Source: an uncultured Caulobacteraceae bacterium (GTDB lineage: Bacteria; Pseudomonadota; Alphaproteobacteria; Caulobacterales; Caulobacteraceae). From it: DNA of 21,622 nucleotides. The DNA lies in NCBI GenBank assembly GCA_937952995.1, contig CALFYB010000132.1:1-21622 (forward strand). The letters run 5' to 3'. Under the pieces are notes generated by a model. The model was given only the letters and a program-made list of their open reading frames with translations, ran no database searches and had not been told where the DNA came from. Shown here one piece after another: positions 15,001 through 21,622 of the stretch (position 1 is the stretch's first letter; the number at the start of each line of letters is the position of its first letter). The position numbers were made by a program, and so were the translations under genes.

Positions 15001-15164
15001 GGCTCTGTCCAACCGACTTGAGGGCGCGGAACGAAAAGCCCGCCGCCACCGGTAAGGACGGGGCGGGCGAATGGATGCGCGGCTATACACGATGGCGGGC
15101 TCGCTAGGCAAGGGCCCAGTTGAAAACAGAGATCGGGCTTGCCGGTCTTTTGAGAGGTTTTGGA

Positions 15165-17033
15165 ATGAGCGACCCTTCGACTATGGCTTCGACCCCCTCG
15201 GCGCCGTCCTCTGCGGACGGCCGACCCAGTGAGGGCGCTGCCTTGGCCAACCAGATTGCAGAGGCGGTAAACAGACGGCCTCGGCGTAAGGACCTTCGGC
15301 CCCTCGGTCACATCATGCCGTTCGTTATCGCCCACAAGGCCAATGCGTTCGCGGCGCTGTTCTTCCTACTTCTCTCCACCGCCTCGACCCTTGGTCTAAC
15401 GGTCGCCCTGCGCAGCGTAGTTGACCATGGCTTTGTCACGGGATCGTCCCAAGCCCTAAACCGCTATTTCCTGATCATGGTCGGGGTGGCCCTCGCCCTC
15501 GCTGCCGCCTCGGCTCTGCGCTATTTCTTTGTCACCAAGCTGGGTGAGATGGTCGTGGCCGATCTGCGCAAGGCGGTCTATGCCCACACCCTGACCTTGG
15601 ACCAGTCCTATTTTCTCAACACCCGCATCGGTGAGGTCCTGTCGCGCCTAACCACCGATATTACCATCGTTGAGACGATGGTTGGCTCAGCCGCCTCGAT
15701 TGCCCTACGCAATCTTTTGAGTTTGATCGGGGGCCTTGGCCTGCTGTTCATCGTCAGTCCGAAGTTGACGGGTCTTATCGTGCTTTTGGTACCGGTGATC
15801 CTTGTGCCCCTGTTTCTTTTCGGGCGCCGGGTCCGAGTGCTGTCCGTATCCGCTCAGGATCGGTTTGCTGACGCCGTGGGCTTTGCGGGCGAAAGTCTCG
15901 ATGCCCTCGACACGGTTCAGGCCTTTGGCCGAGAAAAAAGTGCCGCCAAACGGTTTGGTGAAGCGGTCGATATGGCGTTCCGCGCGTCTCTGACCCGAAT
16001 TGAGGCGAGGGCCATTATGACTGCGATGGTCATTGGCCTGGTCTTCGGCGGCGTCGCCTTTGTGCTCTGGCTGGGGGCCCAAGCGGTGCTTAGCGGAGCC
16101 ATGACCGGCGGGGCGCTGGTTCAGTTCCTATTCCTGTCAGTGATGGCCGCCGCGGCCGTGGGGGCCTTGGGAGAGGTCTGGGGCGACGTCCAGAAGGCCT
16201 CTGGGGCCATGGAGCGCATAAGTGAGCTACTGAATGCCCGACCTTCAATCGCCGCTCCAGCGCGCCCCAAGCCGCTTCCAAGCCCGTCCAAGGGCGAGAT
16301 CGCTTTTGACGATGTGGTCTTTGCCTATCCGGGCCGTCCCGATCTGCCGGCCCTTCGCGGTCTGGACCTACGGGTGCGCTCGGGTGAAACTGTTGCACTG
16401 GTCGGACCGTCGGGTGCAGGCAAGAGCACGGTTTTGCGTCTGCTCTTGCGGTTCTATGATCCTCAGTCGGGCTCGATCCGTCTAGACGGCGTTGATCTGC
16501 GTGAGGCTGATCCTCAGCAGGTCCGAGCCCGTATGGCGCTGGTGGCCCAAGACGCGCCTCTGTTCTCGGGCTCAGCGCTCGACAATATCCGTTATGGCCG
16601 CGAGGAGGCCTCAATCGACGCCATCATGGCCGCATCGCGCGCCGCAGAGGCCGATGGCTTCATCAGTGCCCTGCCACAGGGCTACGACACCCCGGTCGGT
16701 GAGCGGGCCAAGACCCTGTCGGGCGGTCAAAAACAAAGGCTGGCCATTGCCCGGGCCTTGGTCCGCAACGCGCCGGTACTCTTGCTGGATGAGGCGACCA
16801 GCGCCTTGGACGCGGAAAATGAACGTCTGGTCCAGCAGGCTCTGCATGATGCCATGACCGGTCGCACGACCCTCGTCATCGCCCACCGTCTGGCCACAGT
16901 GCAACGCGCCGACCGGATCGTCGTCATGGATGCTGGCCGTGTCGTCGAACAGGGCACCCATACCGATCTCGTGGCCCAAGGCGGGCTCTATGCCAAGCTG
17001 GCCAAGCTCCAGTTCGGGGCTGAGGCGGGGTAG
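15165..17033 (+). CDS. ABC exporter, fused membrane and ATPase domains (MsbA-related)
   Basis: The 622-aa product has a six-helix exporter-type membrane domain (about residues 50-330) and a C-terminal ATPase. Walker A is GPSGAGKST (414-422), the signature is LSGGQKQR (518-525), Walker B is LLLDEATSALD with D542/E543, and the H-loop His is H574. It should work as a homodimer in the inner membrane. Sequence style (RPLGHIMPFVIAHK, SVVDHGF, LTLDQSYFLNTRIGEVLSRLTTDI) fits the MsbA-related group common in Alphaproteobacteria; the substrate is unknown. ATG 15165 has GAGAGG 7 nt upstream, better than the TTG at 15120. The first 45 residues are polar and likely disordered. Confidence 0.95.
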   Translation: MSDPSTMASTPSAPSSADGRPSEGAALANQIAEAVNRRPRRKDLRPLGHIMPFVIAHKANAFAALFFLLLSTASTLGLTVALRSVVDHGFVTGSSQALNRYFLIMVGVALALAAASALRYFFVTKLGEMVVADLRKAVYAHTLTLDQSYFLNTRIGEVLSRLTTDITIVETMVGSAASIALRNLLSLIGGLGLLFIVSPKLTGLIVLLVPVILVPLFLFGRRVRVLSVSAQDRFADAVGFAGESLDALDTVQAFGREKSAAKRFGEAVDMAFRASLTRIEARAIMTAMVIGLVFGGVAFVLWLGAQAVLSGAMTGGALVQFLFLSVMAAAAVGALGEVWGDVQKASGAMERISELLNARPSIAAPARPKPLPSPSKGEIAFDDVVFAYPGRPDLPALRGLDLRVRSGETVALVGPSGAGKSTVLRLLLRFYDPQSGSIRLDGVDLREADPQQVRARMALVAQDAPLFSGSALDNIRYGREEASIDAIMAASRAAEADGFISALPQGYDTPVGERAKTLSGGQKQRLAIARALVRNAPVLLLDEATSALDAENERLVQQALHDAMTGRTTLVIAHRLATVQRADRIVVMDAGRVVEQGTHTDLVAQGGLYAKLAKLQFGAEAG

Positions 17034-17040
17034 GCAAACA

Positions 17041-17146
17041 AGACCCCCTACGGCGCTTCGCGCCACTTCCCCCAGGGGGGGAAGATTTAACGCTCCAAGA
17101 TCTTCCCCCCTTGGGGGAAGTACCGGCGAAGCCGGGGTAGGGGGCT
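17041..17146. repeat. Head-to-head pair of GC-rich palindromic repeats
   Basis: Two copies of one element face each other around a 12-nt AT-richer spacer. The left copy (about 17041-17086) reads CCCCCTAC, then GGCG-CTTCG-CGCC, then ACTTCCCCC-A-GGGGGGGAAGAT. The right copy (about 17098-17146), on the minus strand, reads CCCCCTACC, CCGG-CTTCG-CCGG, then TACTTCCCCCAAGGGGGGAAGAT. Each has two internal hairpins. Such C-rich elements are common dispersed repeats in Caulobacterales-like genomes (from memory). Lying between convergent genes, the pair may also end transcription or protect mRNA 3' ends. The right copy includes the glpQ stop region. Confidence 0.8.
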
Positions 17147-18224
17147 AGCGCGTTGCCGCGACCGCGAGGCCGGGGAAATCGCTGAACAGTCCGTCAATGC
17201 CAAGCGCGACAAAGTGCTGGATCTCAGCCGCCAGATTGCCATGCTGCGCCATATAGTCCGCCGCCTTGGGGTCCCCGAGCCGCAGGGCCGGTGGCAGGAA
17301 AAAGTTCTCCGCCCGGAAGGTATAGGGGTGCAGGGCGAGGCCTGCCGCATGGGCGTCGGCGACTAGGCTGGTCGGCTTTGTCCAGTTGCCATCCTTATCG
17401 GTCGGCAGGATCATGGCCTTATAGGGCCCAATCCCATCGGCGAATTTGGCAATGAACTTCAGGCCTTCGGGTGTCGCCAAATCAGCATAGGTGCGCTTAT
17501 CCCCAGTCGCCAACAGGTCCGCCGGCGCGCCCTCGGAATCCATCAGGAAGACCTGACGGCAATTGATCATGCCGCGCAGGGTGATCAGGTTCGCCGTCTC
17601 GAAACATTGCACAAAGATGGGCGCGGTTTTTGAGTTCAGACCCGCCGCCTTCACCTTTGCAGCAAAGCGCGCCTCCATCGGCAGGCCGATTTTGGCAAAA
17701 TGGGTGGGATGTTTCAGTTCAGGATAGACGCCAACCTTGGCCGCCTTAGCGAGCGCTAGAACCTCGTCAAAGGTGGGGATTTCGAACTGGCCGTCAAAGG
17801 CGGTATTTGCGGGCCGAAGCTGCGGCAAACGCTCCTGCGCCCGCAAGGTTTTGATCTCAGCGAGTGTAAAATCTTCGGTGAACCAACCGGTGAGGGCCTG
17901 ACCGTCAATGGTTTTGGTGGTCTTGCGATCGGCAAATTCTGGGTGCGCGGCGACATTGGTCGTGCCGCTGATCTCGTTCTCGTGGCGACAGACAAAGATG
18001 CCGTCCTTGGTCAGAACCAGGTCCGGCTCGATGAAGTCCGCACCCTGTTCGATGGCCCGGCTGTAGGAGGCCAGCGTATGTTCCGGCCGCTCGCCGCAGC
18101 AGCCGCGATGGCCGATAATCAAGGGGTGCTTGGCCGCAGGCGTGGCCGCCGAAACGTCAAGGGGCAAGGTCATGGCAAGCATCGCTCCGCTGCTGGCCAA
18201 GAGATGACGACGAGAGAGGGACAT
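17145..18224 (-). CDS. glpQ: Periplasmic glycerophosphodiester phosphodiesterase (GlpQ type)
   Basis: The enzyme cleaves glycerophosphodiesters to glycerol 3-phosphate and an alcohol. The 359-aa product starts MSLSRRHLLA, a twin-arginine-like signal, then a hydrophobic stretch to about residue 20 and a likely cleavage after VSA (about 26). The catalytic core follows: IGHRG (H39, R40), RPEHTL, FIEPDLVLTKDG (E66, D68) and the second His H81. Long GlpQ-specific inserts such as FTEDFTLAEIKTLRA are present. A GTG at 18257 would lengthen the N-terminus, but ATG 18224 puts the signal at the start. The stop TAG lies at the edge of the palindromic repeat. It is the last gene of a possible efp-suhB-glpQ run. 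Confidence 0.93.
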   Translation of the reverse strand: MSLSRRHLLASSGAMLAMTLPLDVSAATPAAKHPLIIGHRGCCGERPEHTLASYSRAIEQGADFIEPDLVLTKDGIFVCRHENEISGTTNVAAHPEFADRKTTKTIDGQALTGWFTEDFTLAEIKTLRAQERLPQLRPANTAFDGQFEIPTFDEVLALAKAAKVGVYPELKHPTHFAKIGLPMEARFAAKVKAAGLNSKTAPIFVQCFETANLITLRGMINCRQVFLMDSEGAPADLLATGDKRTYADLATPEGLKFIAKFADGIGPYKAMILPTDKDGNWTKPTSLVADAHAAGLALHPYTFRAENFFLPPALRLGDPKAADYMAQHGNLAAEIQHFVALGIDGLFSDFPGLAVAATR

Positions 18225-18287
18225 GGGCAAGGCCTTGATGGGGAAAAGATTCGTCACCCTAGCCCAAAATTCATGACCGTCTGATGT

Positions 18288-19082
18288 TTATCGCGCGCCC
18301 TTGAGCGTTTCGAGGATCAGGGGATGAAGCTCAAGGTTGGAGGCGAGGACCGTACCGCTGTGCAGCGGAGCGATGTCGCCGTCGGCGTCGGTGACCTTGC
18401 CGCCCGCCTCGGTGACCAGCAAGGTGCCAGCCGCCATGTCCCAATTCTGTAGGCCGCGCTCCCAATAGCCGTCAAAGCGGCCAGCGGCGACATAGGCCAG
18501 ATCCAGCGCTGCTGAGCCAAAACGGCGAACGCCGCTGACCCGCTGCGAGACCTGATGAAGTTCCTTCAGGAACACCGCATGGCCGGGCTTGCCGATGAAG
18601 GGGATGCCGGTGGCCAGAACCGTCTCATCGAGATTGCGGCGGGCGGCGACGCGTAGGCGCTTATCGTTCAGATAGGCCCCCTTGCCCTTTTCGGCCCAGA
18701 ACATCTCGTTGCTGATCGGGTTGTAGGTCACACCGGCCACGATCACCCCGTCGCGCTCAAGCGCTGCTGTGACGGCGAAATGGGGGATGGCGTGCAGGAA
18801 GTTGGTGGTCCCGTCGAGCGGGTCGACGATCCAGGTGTGCGTCTTGTCGCTGCCCTCGATCAGGCCGCGCTCTTCGCCGATAAAGCCATAGCCGGGTCGC
18901 ACGCGCATCAGCTCTTCAAACAGGACCTGCTCGGCCTTGATGTCGGCGGCGGAGACATAGTCGCCTGCGCCCTTCTTGGAGACTTGAAGTTCGGCCACTT
19001 CGCCAAAATCGCGCGTCAGACCGCGCGCCGCCTTGCGAACGGCGTCGATCATAACCTTCAGGAGGGTGGTGGGCGTGGTCAC
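18288..19082 (-). CDS. suhB: Inositol-1-monophosphatase family protein (SuhB-like)
   Basis: This family hydrolyses inositol 1-phosphate and related phosphomonoesters with Mg2+; in Escherichia coli SuhB also takes part in rRNA transcription complexes. The 264-aa product has the metal-site motifs FIGEERG (E70), IVDPLDGTTNF (D87, D90) and the C-terminal NWDMAAGTLLVTEAGG (D215). All catalytic residues I expect are present. The GTG start at 19082 gives a normal N-terminus but has no clear ribosome site; an ATG at 19052 would remove 10 residues. It lies 60 nt after efp and 63 nt before glpQ on the same strand. Confidence 0.93.
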   Translation of the reverse strand: MTTPTTLLKVMIDAVRKAARGLTRDFGEVAELQVSKKGAGDYVSAADIKAEQVLFEELMRVRPGYGFIGEERGLIEGSDKTHTWIVDPLDGTTNFLHAIPHFAVTAALERDGVIVAGVTYNPISNEMFWAEKGKGAYLNDKRLRVAARRNLDETVLATGIPFIGKPGHAVFLKELHQVSQRVSGVRRFGSAALDLAYVAAGRFDGYWERGLQNWDMAAGTLLVTEAGGKVTDADGDIAPLHSGTVLASNLELHPLILETLKGAR

Positions 19083-19142
19083 GGTCGGTCTGTTTCTAAC
19101 AAGAGGAGCAGGGGCAGAAGCGCAGGATGGTCGCCTGTTGGA

Positions 19143-19709
19143 TCAGTCGGCCCGGCGCAGATATTCGCCGGTCTCGGTCGACACAATGATGCGCTCGCCC
19201 GTGCCCATATAGGGCGGGATCATGATGCGCATGCCATTGTCGGCCTTGGCAGGCTTGTAGGAGGACGAGGCGGTCTGGCCCTTCACGGTCGCGTCGGCCT
19301 CGACCACGGTCAGGACGACCGTGTCTGGCAGGGCGATACCGATGGGGCGCTCTTCGTGGAATTCGAGCACAACCGGCATGCCGTCCTGCAGGAACTGGGC
19401 CCGCTCTTCACCGACAAAATCCTTGTGCAGCTCGATCTGCTCGTAGTTCACCGTGTCCATGAACACCAGCATATCGTCTTGAGCATAGAGGAAGGTGTGA
19501 TCCTTCTGCTCAAGGCGCACGCGCTCCACCGTATCCGATGAGCGGAACCGTTCATTGAGCTTGCGCCCATCGATCAGGTTCTTCAGCTCGACCTGGGCAA
19601 AGGCACCGCCCTTGCCGGGCTTGACGTGGGCGGTCTTGACCGCGACCCACAGGCCACCGTCATGGGTGATGACATTACCGGGTTTGATGGCGTTGCCGTT
19701 GATCTTCAT
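19143..19709 (-). CDS. efp: Translation elongation factor P
   Basis: EF-P enters the ribosomal E site and relieves stalling at proline runs. The 188-aa product has the standard length and three-domain form. It begins MKINGNAIKPGNVITHDGGLW and has the domain I loop KPGKGGAF with Lys33 at the tip, the position modified in many bacteria. Domain II carries TFLYAQDDMLVFMD and FLQDGMPVVLEF, and domain III carries the closing TGERIIVSTETGEYLRRA. ATG 19709 was chosen because the frame upstream to 19814 does not look like EF-P. The loop has Lys rather than Arg, so an EpmA-type modification system is plausible, but no such gene is here. Confidence 0.97.
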   Translation of the reverse strand: MKINGNAIKPGNVITHDGGLWVAVKTAHVKPGKGGAFAQVELKNLIDGRKLNERFRSSDTVERVRLEQKDHTFLYAQDDMLVFMDTVNYEQIELHKDFVGEERAQFLQDGMPVVLEFHEERPIGIALPDTVVLTVVEADATVKGQTASSSYKPAKADNGMRIMIPPYMGTGERIIVSTETGEYLRRAD

Positions 19710-19934
19710 GGCGGGTCTCGGGTTTCGACTTGTTGGGACAGCCATCCCGCGCACGGACGCACACAGGACAGGGCAATGGGCGCGGAACCTAGCCCTCAGG
19801 CCCGCTAAAGGCAAGGTCGCGGGTCAATTGGGACGATTGCTGATCGATAATGCGGCCAGCAGGGCCGTCAATAAAAACCATCTTAGATAGAAATTAATTG
19901 CGTCCTGAGCAAAACTGGGCCTGATTGCCAATTC

Positions 19935-20321
19935 ATGACATCCATTGACTGGCAAGCCTTCATTGATCATGGCCACGGCAAAGAAATAGCTGTGGCGCAG
20001 GTTTCGCTAGCGATCACGTCCTATCTTGGGGCAACGAGTGAGCGGGTGTTCATGGACCACCGCTATGTTCTGAAATCGGTTCATCAGCATCAAATTTCAG
20101 TCGAAGCGTTCGAGTCTCTCTCCGATATCCTCGCATATGGTCAGGTTCTTGAAGACCGTGAGCGTCATCTCGTCTTCTTGTTTGAAAATCGAGCAGGGTG
20201 GTTTCATGTCGTCGTCAAGCGGGCAGAAGCGAGCGGAAGGCTCTATATTTCGACCTTCCATAGGACAACCATGGCGAAGGCTGCCGCGAAACGAAGACGG
20301 TTTCTGTTGGTCCGGGAATGA
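19935..20321 (+). CDS. Orphan 128-aa protein, possibly a BECR-fold nuclease-like domain
   Basis: I do not firmly recognise this gene. The ATG has no good ribosome site nearby. Base use is visibly less GC-rich than in the flanking efp and thiE genes. The protein has a helix-rich N-terminus with LAITSYLGA. It continues with VLKSVHQHQISVEAFESLSDIL, then a strand pattern ERHLVFLFENRAGWFHVVVKRAE and LYISTFHRTT, ending in a basic tail AAAKRRRFLLVRE. The order of Lys/His, a helix, paired strands and a late S/T-F-H motif reminds me of small phage-type BECR-fold nucleases, which is a weak guess. It stands alone on the plus strand among minus-strand genes, with no partner beside it. Confidence 0.6.
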   Translation: MTSIDWQAFIDHGHGKEIAVAQVSLAITSYLGATSERVFMDHRYVLKSVHQHQISVEAFESLSDILAYGQVLEDRERHLVFLFENRAGWFHVVVKRAEASGRLYISTFHRTTMAKAAAKRRRFLLVRE

Positions 20322-20324
20322 AAA

Positions 20325-20344
20325 CGGGCAGCCGAAGCTGCCCG
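20325..20344 (-). terminator. UUCG-capped intrinsic terminator
   Basis: On the minus strand, CGGGCAGC-TTCG-GCTGCCCG is a perfect 8-bp stem with a UUCG tetraloop, followed at once by TTTTC. It lies 4 nt past the stop codon of the plus-strand 128-aa gene. As a minus-strand terminator it must serve a transcript from the right, either thiE or a separate RNA between 20345 and 20518. Confidence 0.75.
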
Positions 20345-20455
20345 TAACTTGCGTGGTGGGAACTCCATGTCTCCCACATAGTGCCAATTCGCTCAGCCAC
20401 CGCCGAGCAGGCCACGGCCTGGAGGTTCACCGTGTCGCACGCCCCGTCAATGAAC
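20325..20455 (-). ncRNA. Candidate structured RNA downstream of thiE
   Basis: The minus strand here can fold into a run of local hairpins. GGTTCA/TGAACC (20456-20451 and 20429-20424) has an inner CGTG/CACG. Next are CAGGC-CGTG-GCCTG (20421-20408), GCTCGGC-GGTG-GCTGAGC (20408-20391) and GTGGGA/TCCCAC (20377-20372 and 20361-20356), and last the UUCG-capped terminator. The 5' end is placed just after a TATATT (20466-20461), a possible -10 box. No recognised RNA family fits: I looked for SRP, 6S, tmRNA, RNase P and TPP-riboswitch landmarks and did not find them. It may be an independent sRNA or the structured 3' UTR of thiE. A minus-strand reading frame also crosses it. Confidence 0.4.
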
Positions 20456-20518
20456 CACAAAATATACCAAAATGGAAGTCTTGAGTTGAGTGGTGGTCGG
20501 CTCGCTGACCCAAAGGGT

Positions 20519-21157
20519 TTAGCGCTTTAACGCCTTGAATTTAGCATTGAACGCGGCGACCGCTGCTGCCGGGCCTTCTGGATGGTTCCAGATGCCGCCG
20601 CAGACGGCGATGAAGTCTGCGCCAGCCTCGACAACCGCATCGCAATTATCGACCGTAATGCCACCAATCGCGACGCAAGGGGTCATCATGCTCTCTTGCC
20701 AGATGGTCAGGTCTTCCAGTTCGGCCTGAAAGTCTGTGTCCTTGGTCTGGGTCGGGAAAAAGGCCCCAAAGGCCACATAGTCCGCGCCGCCTTCGGAGGC
20801 CTCCATGGCCAGATGGCGGCTATCGTGACAGGTCACGCCGATCATGGCGTCCGGCCCCATGATCTTGCGAGCATCCTTTAAGGTGCCGTCAGACTGACCA
20901 ATATGGACCCCGTCACAGCCAAACTTGGCGGCCAGCTCTGCGCTGTCATTGAGCAGCACGGCGACCTCGTAGTCGTGCCCGACTGCCAGCACGGCCTTGG
21001 TCACCTCGGCCAGATGGGCTTCGCTGACATCCTTGAGGCGCACCTGAATGGCCGCCACATCGCCTGCATCGAGCGCCTGTTCCAACAGGGTCGCGAAAGC
21101 CTTGGCGTCATCAATGACGGGCGGCGTGATCAGATAGAGGCGGCAACGATGGGTCAT
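20519..21157 (-). CDS. thiE: Thiamine-phosphate synthase family protein
   Basis: ThiE couples hydroxymethylpyrimidine pyrophosphate with thiazole phosphate to give thiamine phosphate. The 212-aa product is a TIM barrel with RLYLITPP at the start, VAAIQVRLKD (about 34-43), VLLNDSAELAAKFGCDGVHIGQSDG (about 67-91), IGVTCHDS (106-113), YVAFGAFFPTQTK (127-139) and VAIGGIT.DN near residue 165. These match the substrate and phosphate loops of ThiE. No other thiamine gene and no TPP riboswitch are visible beside it. The gene follows the aldolase gene by 55 nt on the same strand and may be co-transcribed with it. Confidence 0.9.
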   Translation of the reverse strand: MTHRCRLYLITPPVIDDAKAFATLLEQALDAGDVAAIQVRLKDVSEAHLAEVTKAVLAVGHDYEVAVLLNDSAELAAKFGCDGVHIGQSDGTLKDARKIMGPDAMIGVTCHDSRHLAMEASEGGADYVAFGAFFPTQTKDTDFQAELEDLTIWQESMMTPCVAIGGITVDNCDAVVEAGADFIAVCGGIWNHPEGPAAAVAAFNAKFKALKR

Positions 21158-21212
21158 ACCCTGCCGCTAAGCTGCGATGGCGTTCGCGTCAAGACCTGCG
21201 TATCGGCCCGCC

Positions 21213-21622
21213 CTAAAGCGAACCCGCCGCATAACGCTTGGCCATGGTGGCCAGCGCGATAGGCTTGATGCTGGAGGCGTGACCGGCGGCCCCGAACTGT
21301 TCGAAGCGCGCACGGCAGACGGCGGCCATGGCGTCCTTGGCGGGCTTGAGATATTTGCGCGGATCGAACTCCTCGCGGTTTTCGCTGAGGATGCGGCGAA
21401 TTTGGCCGGTCATCGCCAAGCGGTTGTCCGTATCGACATTGATCTTGCGCACGCCGTGCTTGATGCCGCGCTGGATCTCTTCAACGGGCACACCCCAAGT
21501 CTGGGGCATCTCGCCGCCATGGGCGTTGATGATGTCTTGCAGGTCCTGCGGCACCGATGATGAGCCATGCATGACCAGATGGGTGTTGGGCAGGCGGCGA
21601 TGGATCTCTTCGATCACGTTCA
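21213..21622 (-). CDS. fba: Fructose-bisphosphate aldolase class II, 3' part only
   Basis: The enzyme cleaves fructose 1,6-bisphosphate to dihydroxyacetone phosphate and glyceraldehyde 3-phosphate using a divalent metal. About 136 C-terminal residues are present and the frame is open to the right edge. The part seen has LVMHGSSSVPQ, WGVPVEEIQRGIKHGVRKINVDTDNRLAMTG and EFDPRKYLKPA, ending IALATMAKRYAAGSL. The HGSSSVP and GVRKINVDTD motifs form the phosphate-binding end of the class II barrel. This tail style belongs to the long Calvin-cycle-like subtype (class IIB). The metal ligands lie mostly outside the window. Confidence 0.95.
   Translation of the reverse strand, partial: NVIEEIHRRLPNTHLVMHGSSSVPQDLQDIINAHGGEMPQTWGVPVEEIQRGIKHGVRKINVDTDNRLAMTGQIRRILSENREEFDPRKYLKPAKDAMAAVCRARFEQFGAAGHASSIKPIALATMAKRYAAGSL

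Noticed and set aside
17041..17146. CRISPR array or transposon end
   Set aside because: There are only two inverted copies, no regularly spaced direct repeats, no transposase and no target-site duplication that I can see.
18780..19541. 253-codon plus-strand frame opposite suhB and efp
   Set aside because: It spans two certain genes on the other strand and reads as Gly/His/Asp-rich shadow sequence.
20215..20460. 81-codon minus-strand frame across the thiE-downstream gap
   Set aside because: Its first 35 codons have a coding-like third-base pattern, which made me look twice. However, it runs through the terminator hairpin and then antisense to the 128-aa gene, and has no ribosome site. A structured RNA explains the region better.
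20325..20518. SRP RNA, 6S RNA, tmRNA or TPP riboswitch
   Set aside because: I did not find the SRP apical loop, a single long 6S-type hairpin, a tmRNA acceptor/tag, or the TPP CTGAGA core. The fold is a chain of short hairpins instead.

Overview
The window looks like chromosome from a free-living alphaproteobacterium, most likely of the Caulobacterales. The evidence is fairly GC-rich coding DNA with many GTG starts, the divergent block gpsA-tsaD / hemC-hemD-mitofilin-like-hemY, a cysteine-free bL31, and paired C-rich palindromic repeats of the kind common in that group. Nearly all of it is housekeeping DNA. I see no insertion sequence, integrase, phage gene or CRISPR array.

Layout. Positions 1-1716 carry tsaD and the 5' part of gpsA on the minus strand, overlapping by ATGA. 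Only about 30 bp away, hemC reads the other way and leads hemC-hemD-COG4223-hemY (1747-5889), a tetrapyrrole and inner-membrane block whose last two genes overlap by ATGA. Next come a long glutathione-transferase-like protein (5979-7013), a membrane CHASE4-type hybrid histidine kinase (7144-9231) and an unrecognised 374-aa soluble protein (9336-10460). The last faces a small winged-helix regulator (10476-10952, minus). A 517-nt AT-rich stretch with several palindromes but no credible gene runs to a tRNA-Thr(CGT) gene (11470-11545).

Positions 11723-13973 hold the peroxide-reducing pair ahpC-ahpF. A large dyad lies upstream of ahpC and a strong hairpin lies between the two genes. Then come ppa and rpmE (minus, rpmE with a clear intrinsic terminator), a half-size-type ABC exporter (15165-17033), and a head-to-head pair of palindromic repeats (17041-17146) that ends at the stop codon of a Tat-type glpQ. 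The minus-strand run efp-suhB-glpQ fills 17145-19709.

The right end has a small lower-GC orphan gene (19935-20321), a likely unannotated structured RNA or leaderless transcript ending in a UUCG-capped terminator (20325 to about 20455, minus), thiE and the 3' end of a class II fructose-bisphosphate aldolase gene.

No clear new multi-gene system is visible. The best candidates for something undescribed are the minus-strand structured RNA next to thiE, the orphan 128-aa gene facing it, the kinase / 374-aa protein / wHTH group with its palindrome-rich flank, and the ahpC control region. All functional calls come from reading motifs by eye; no database search was run.
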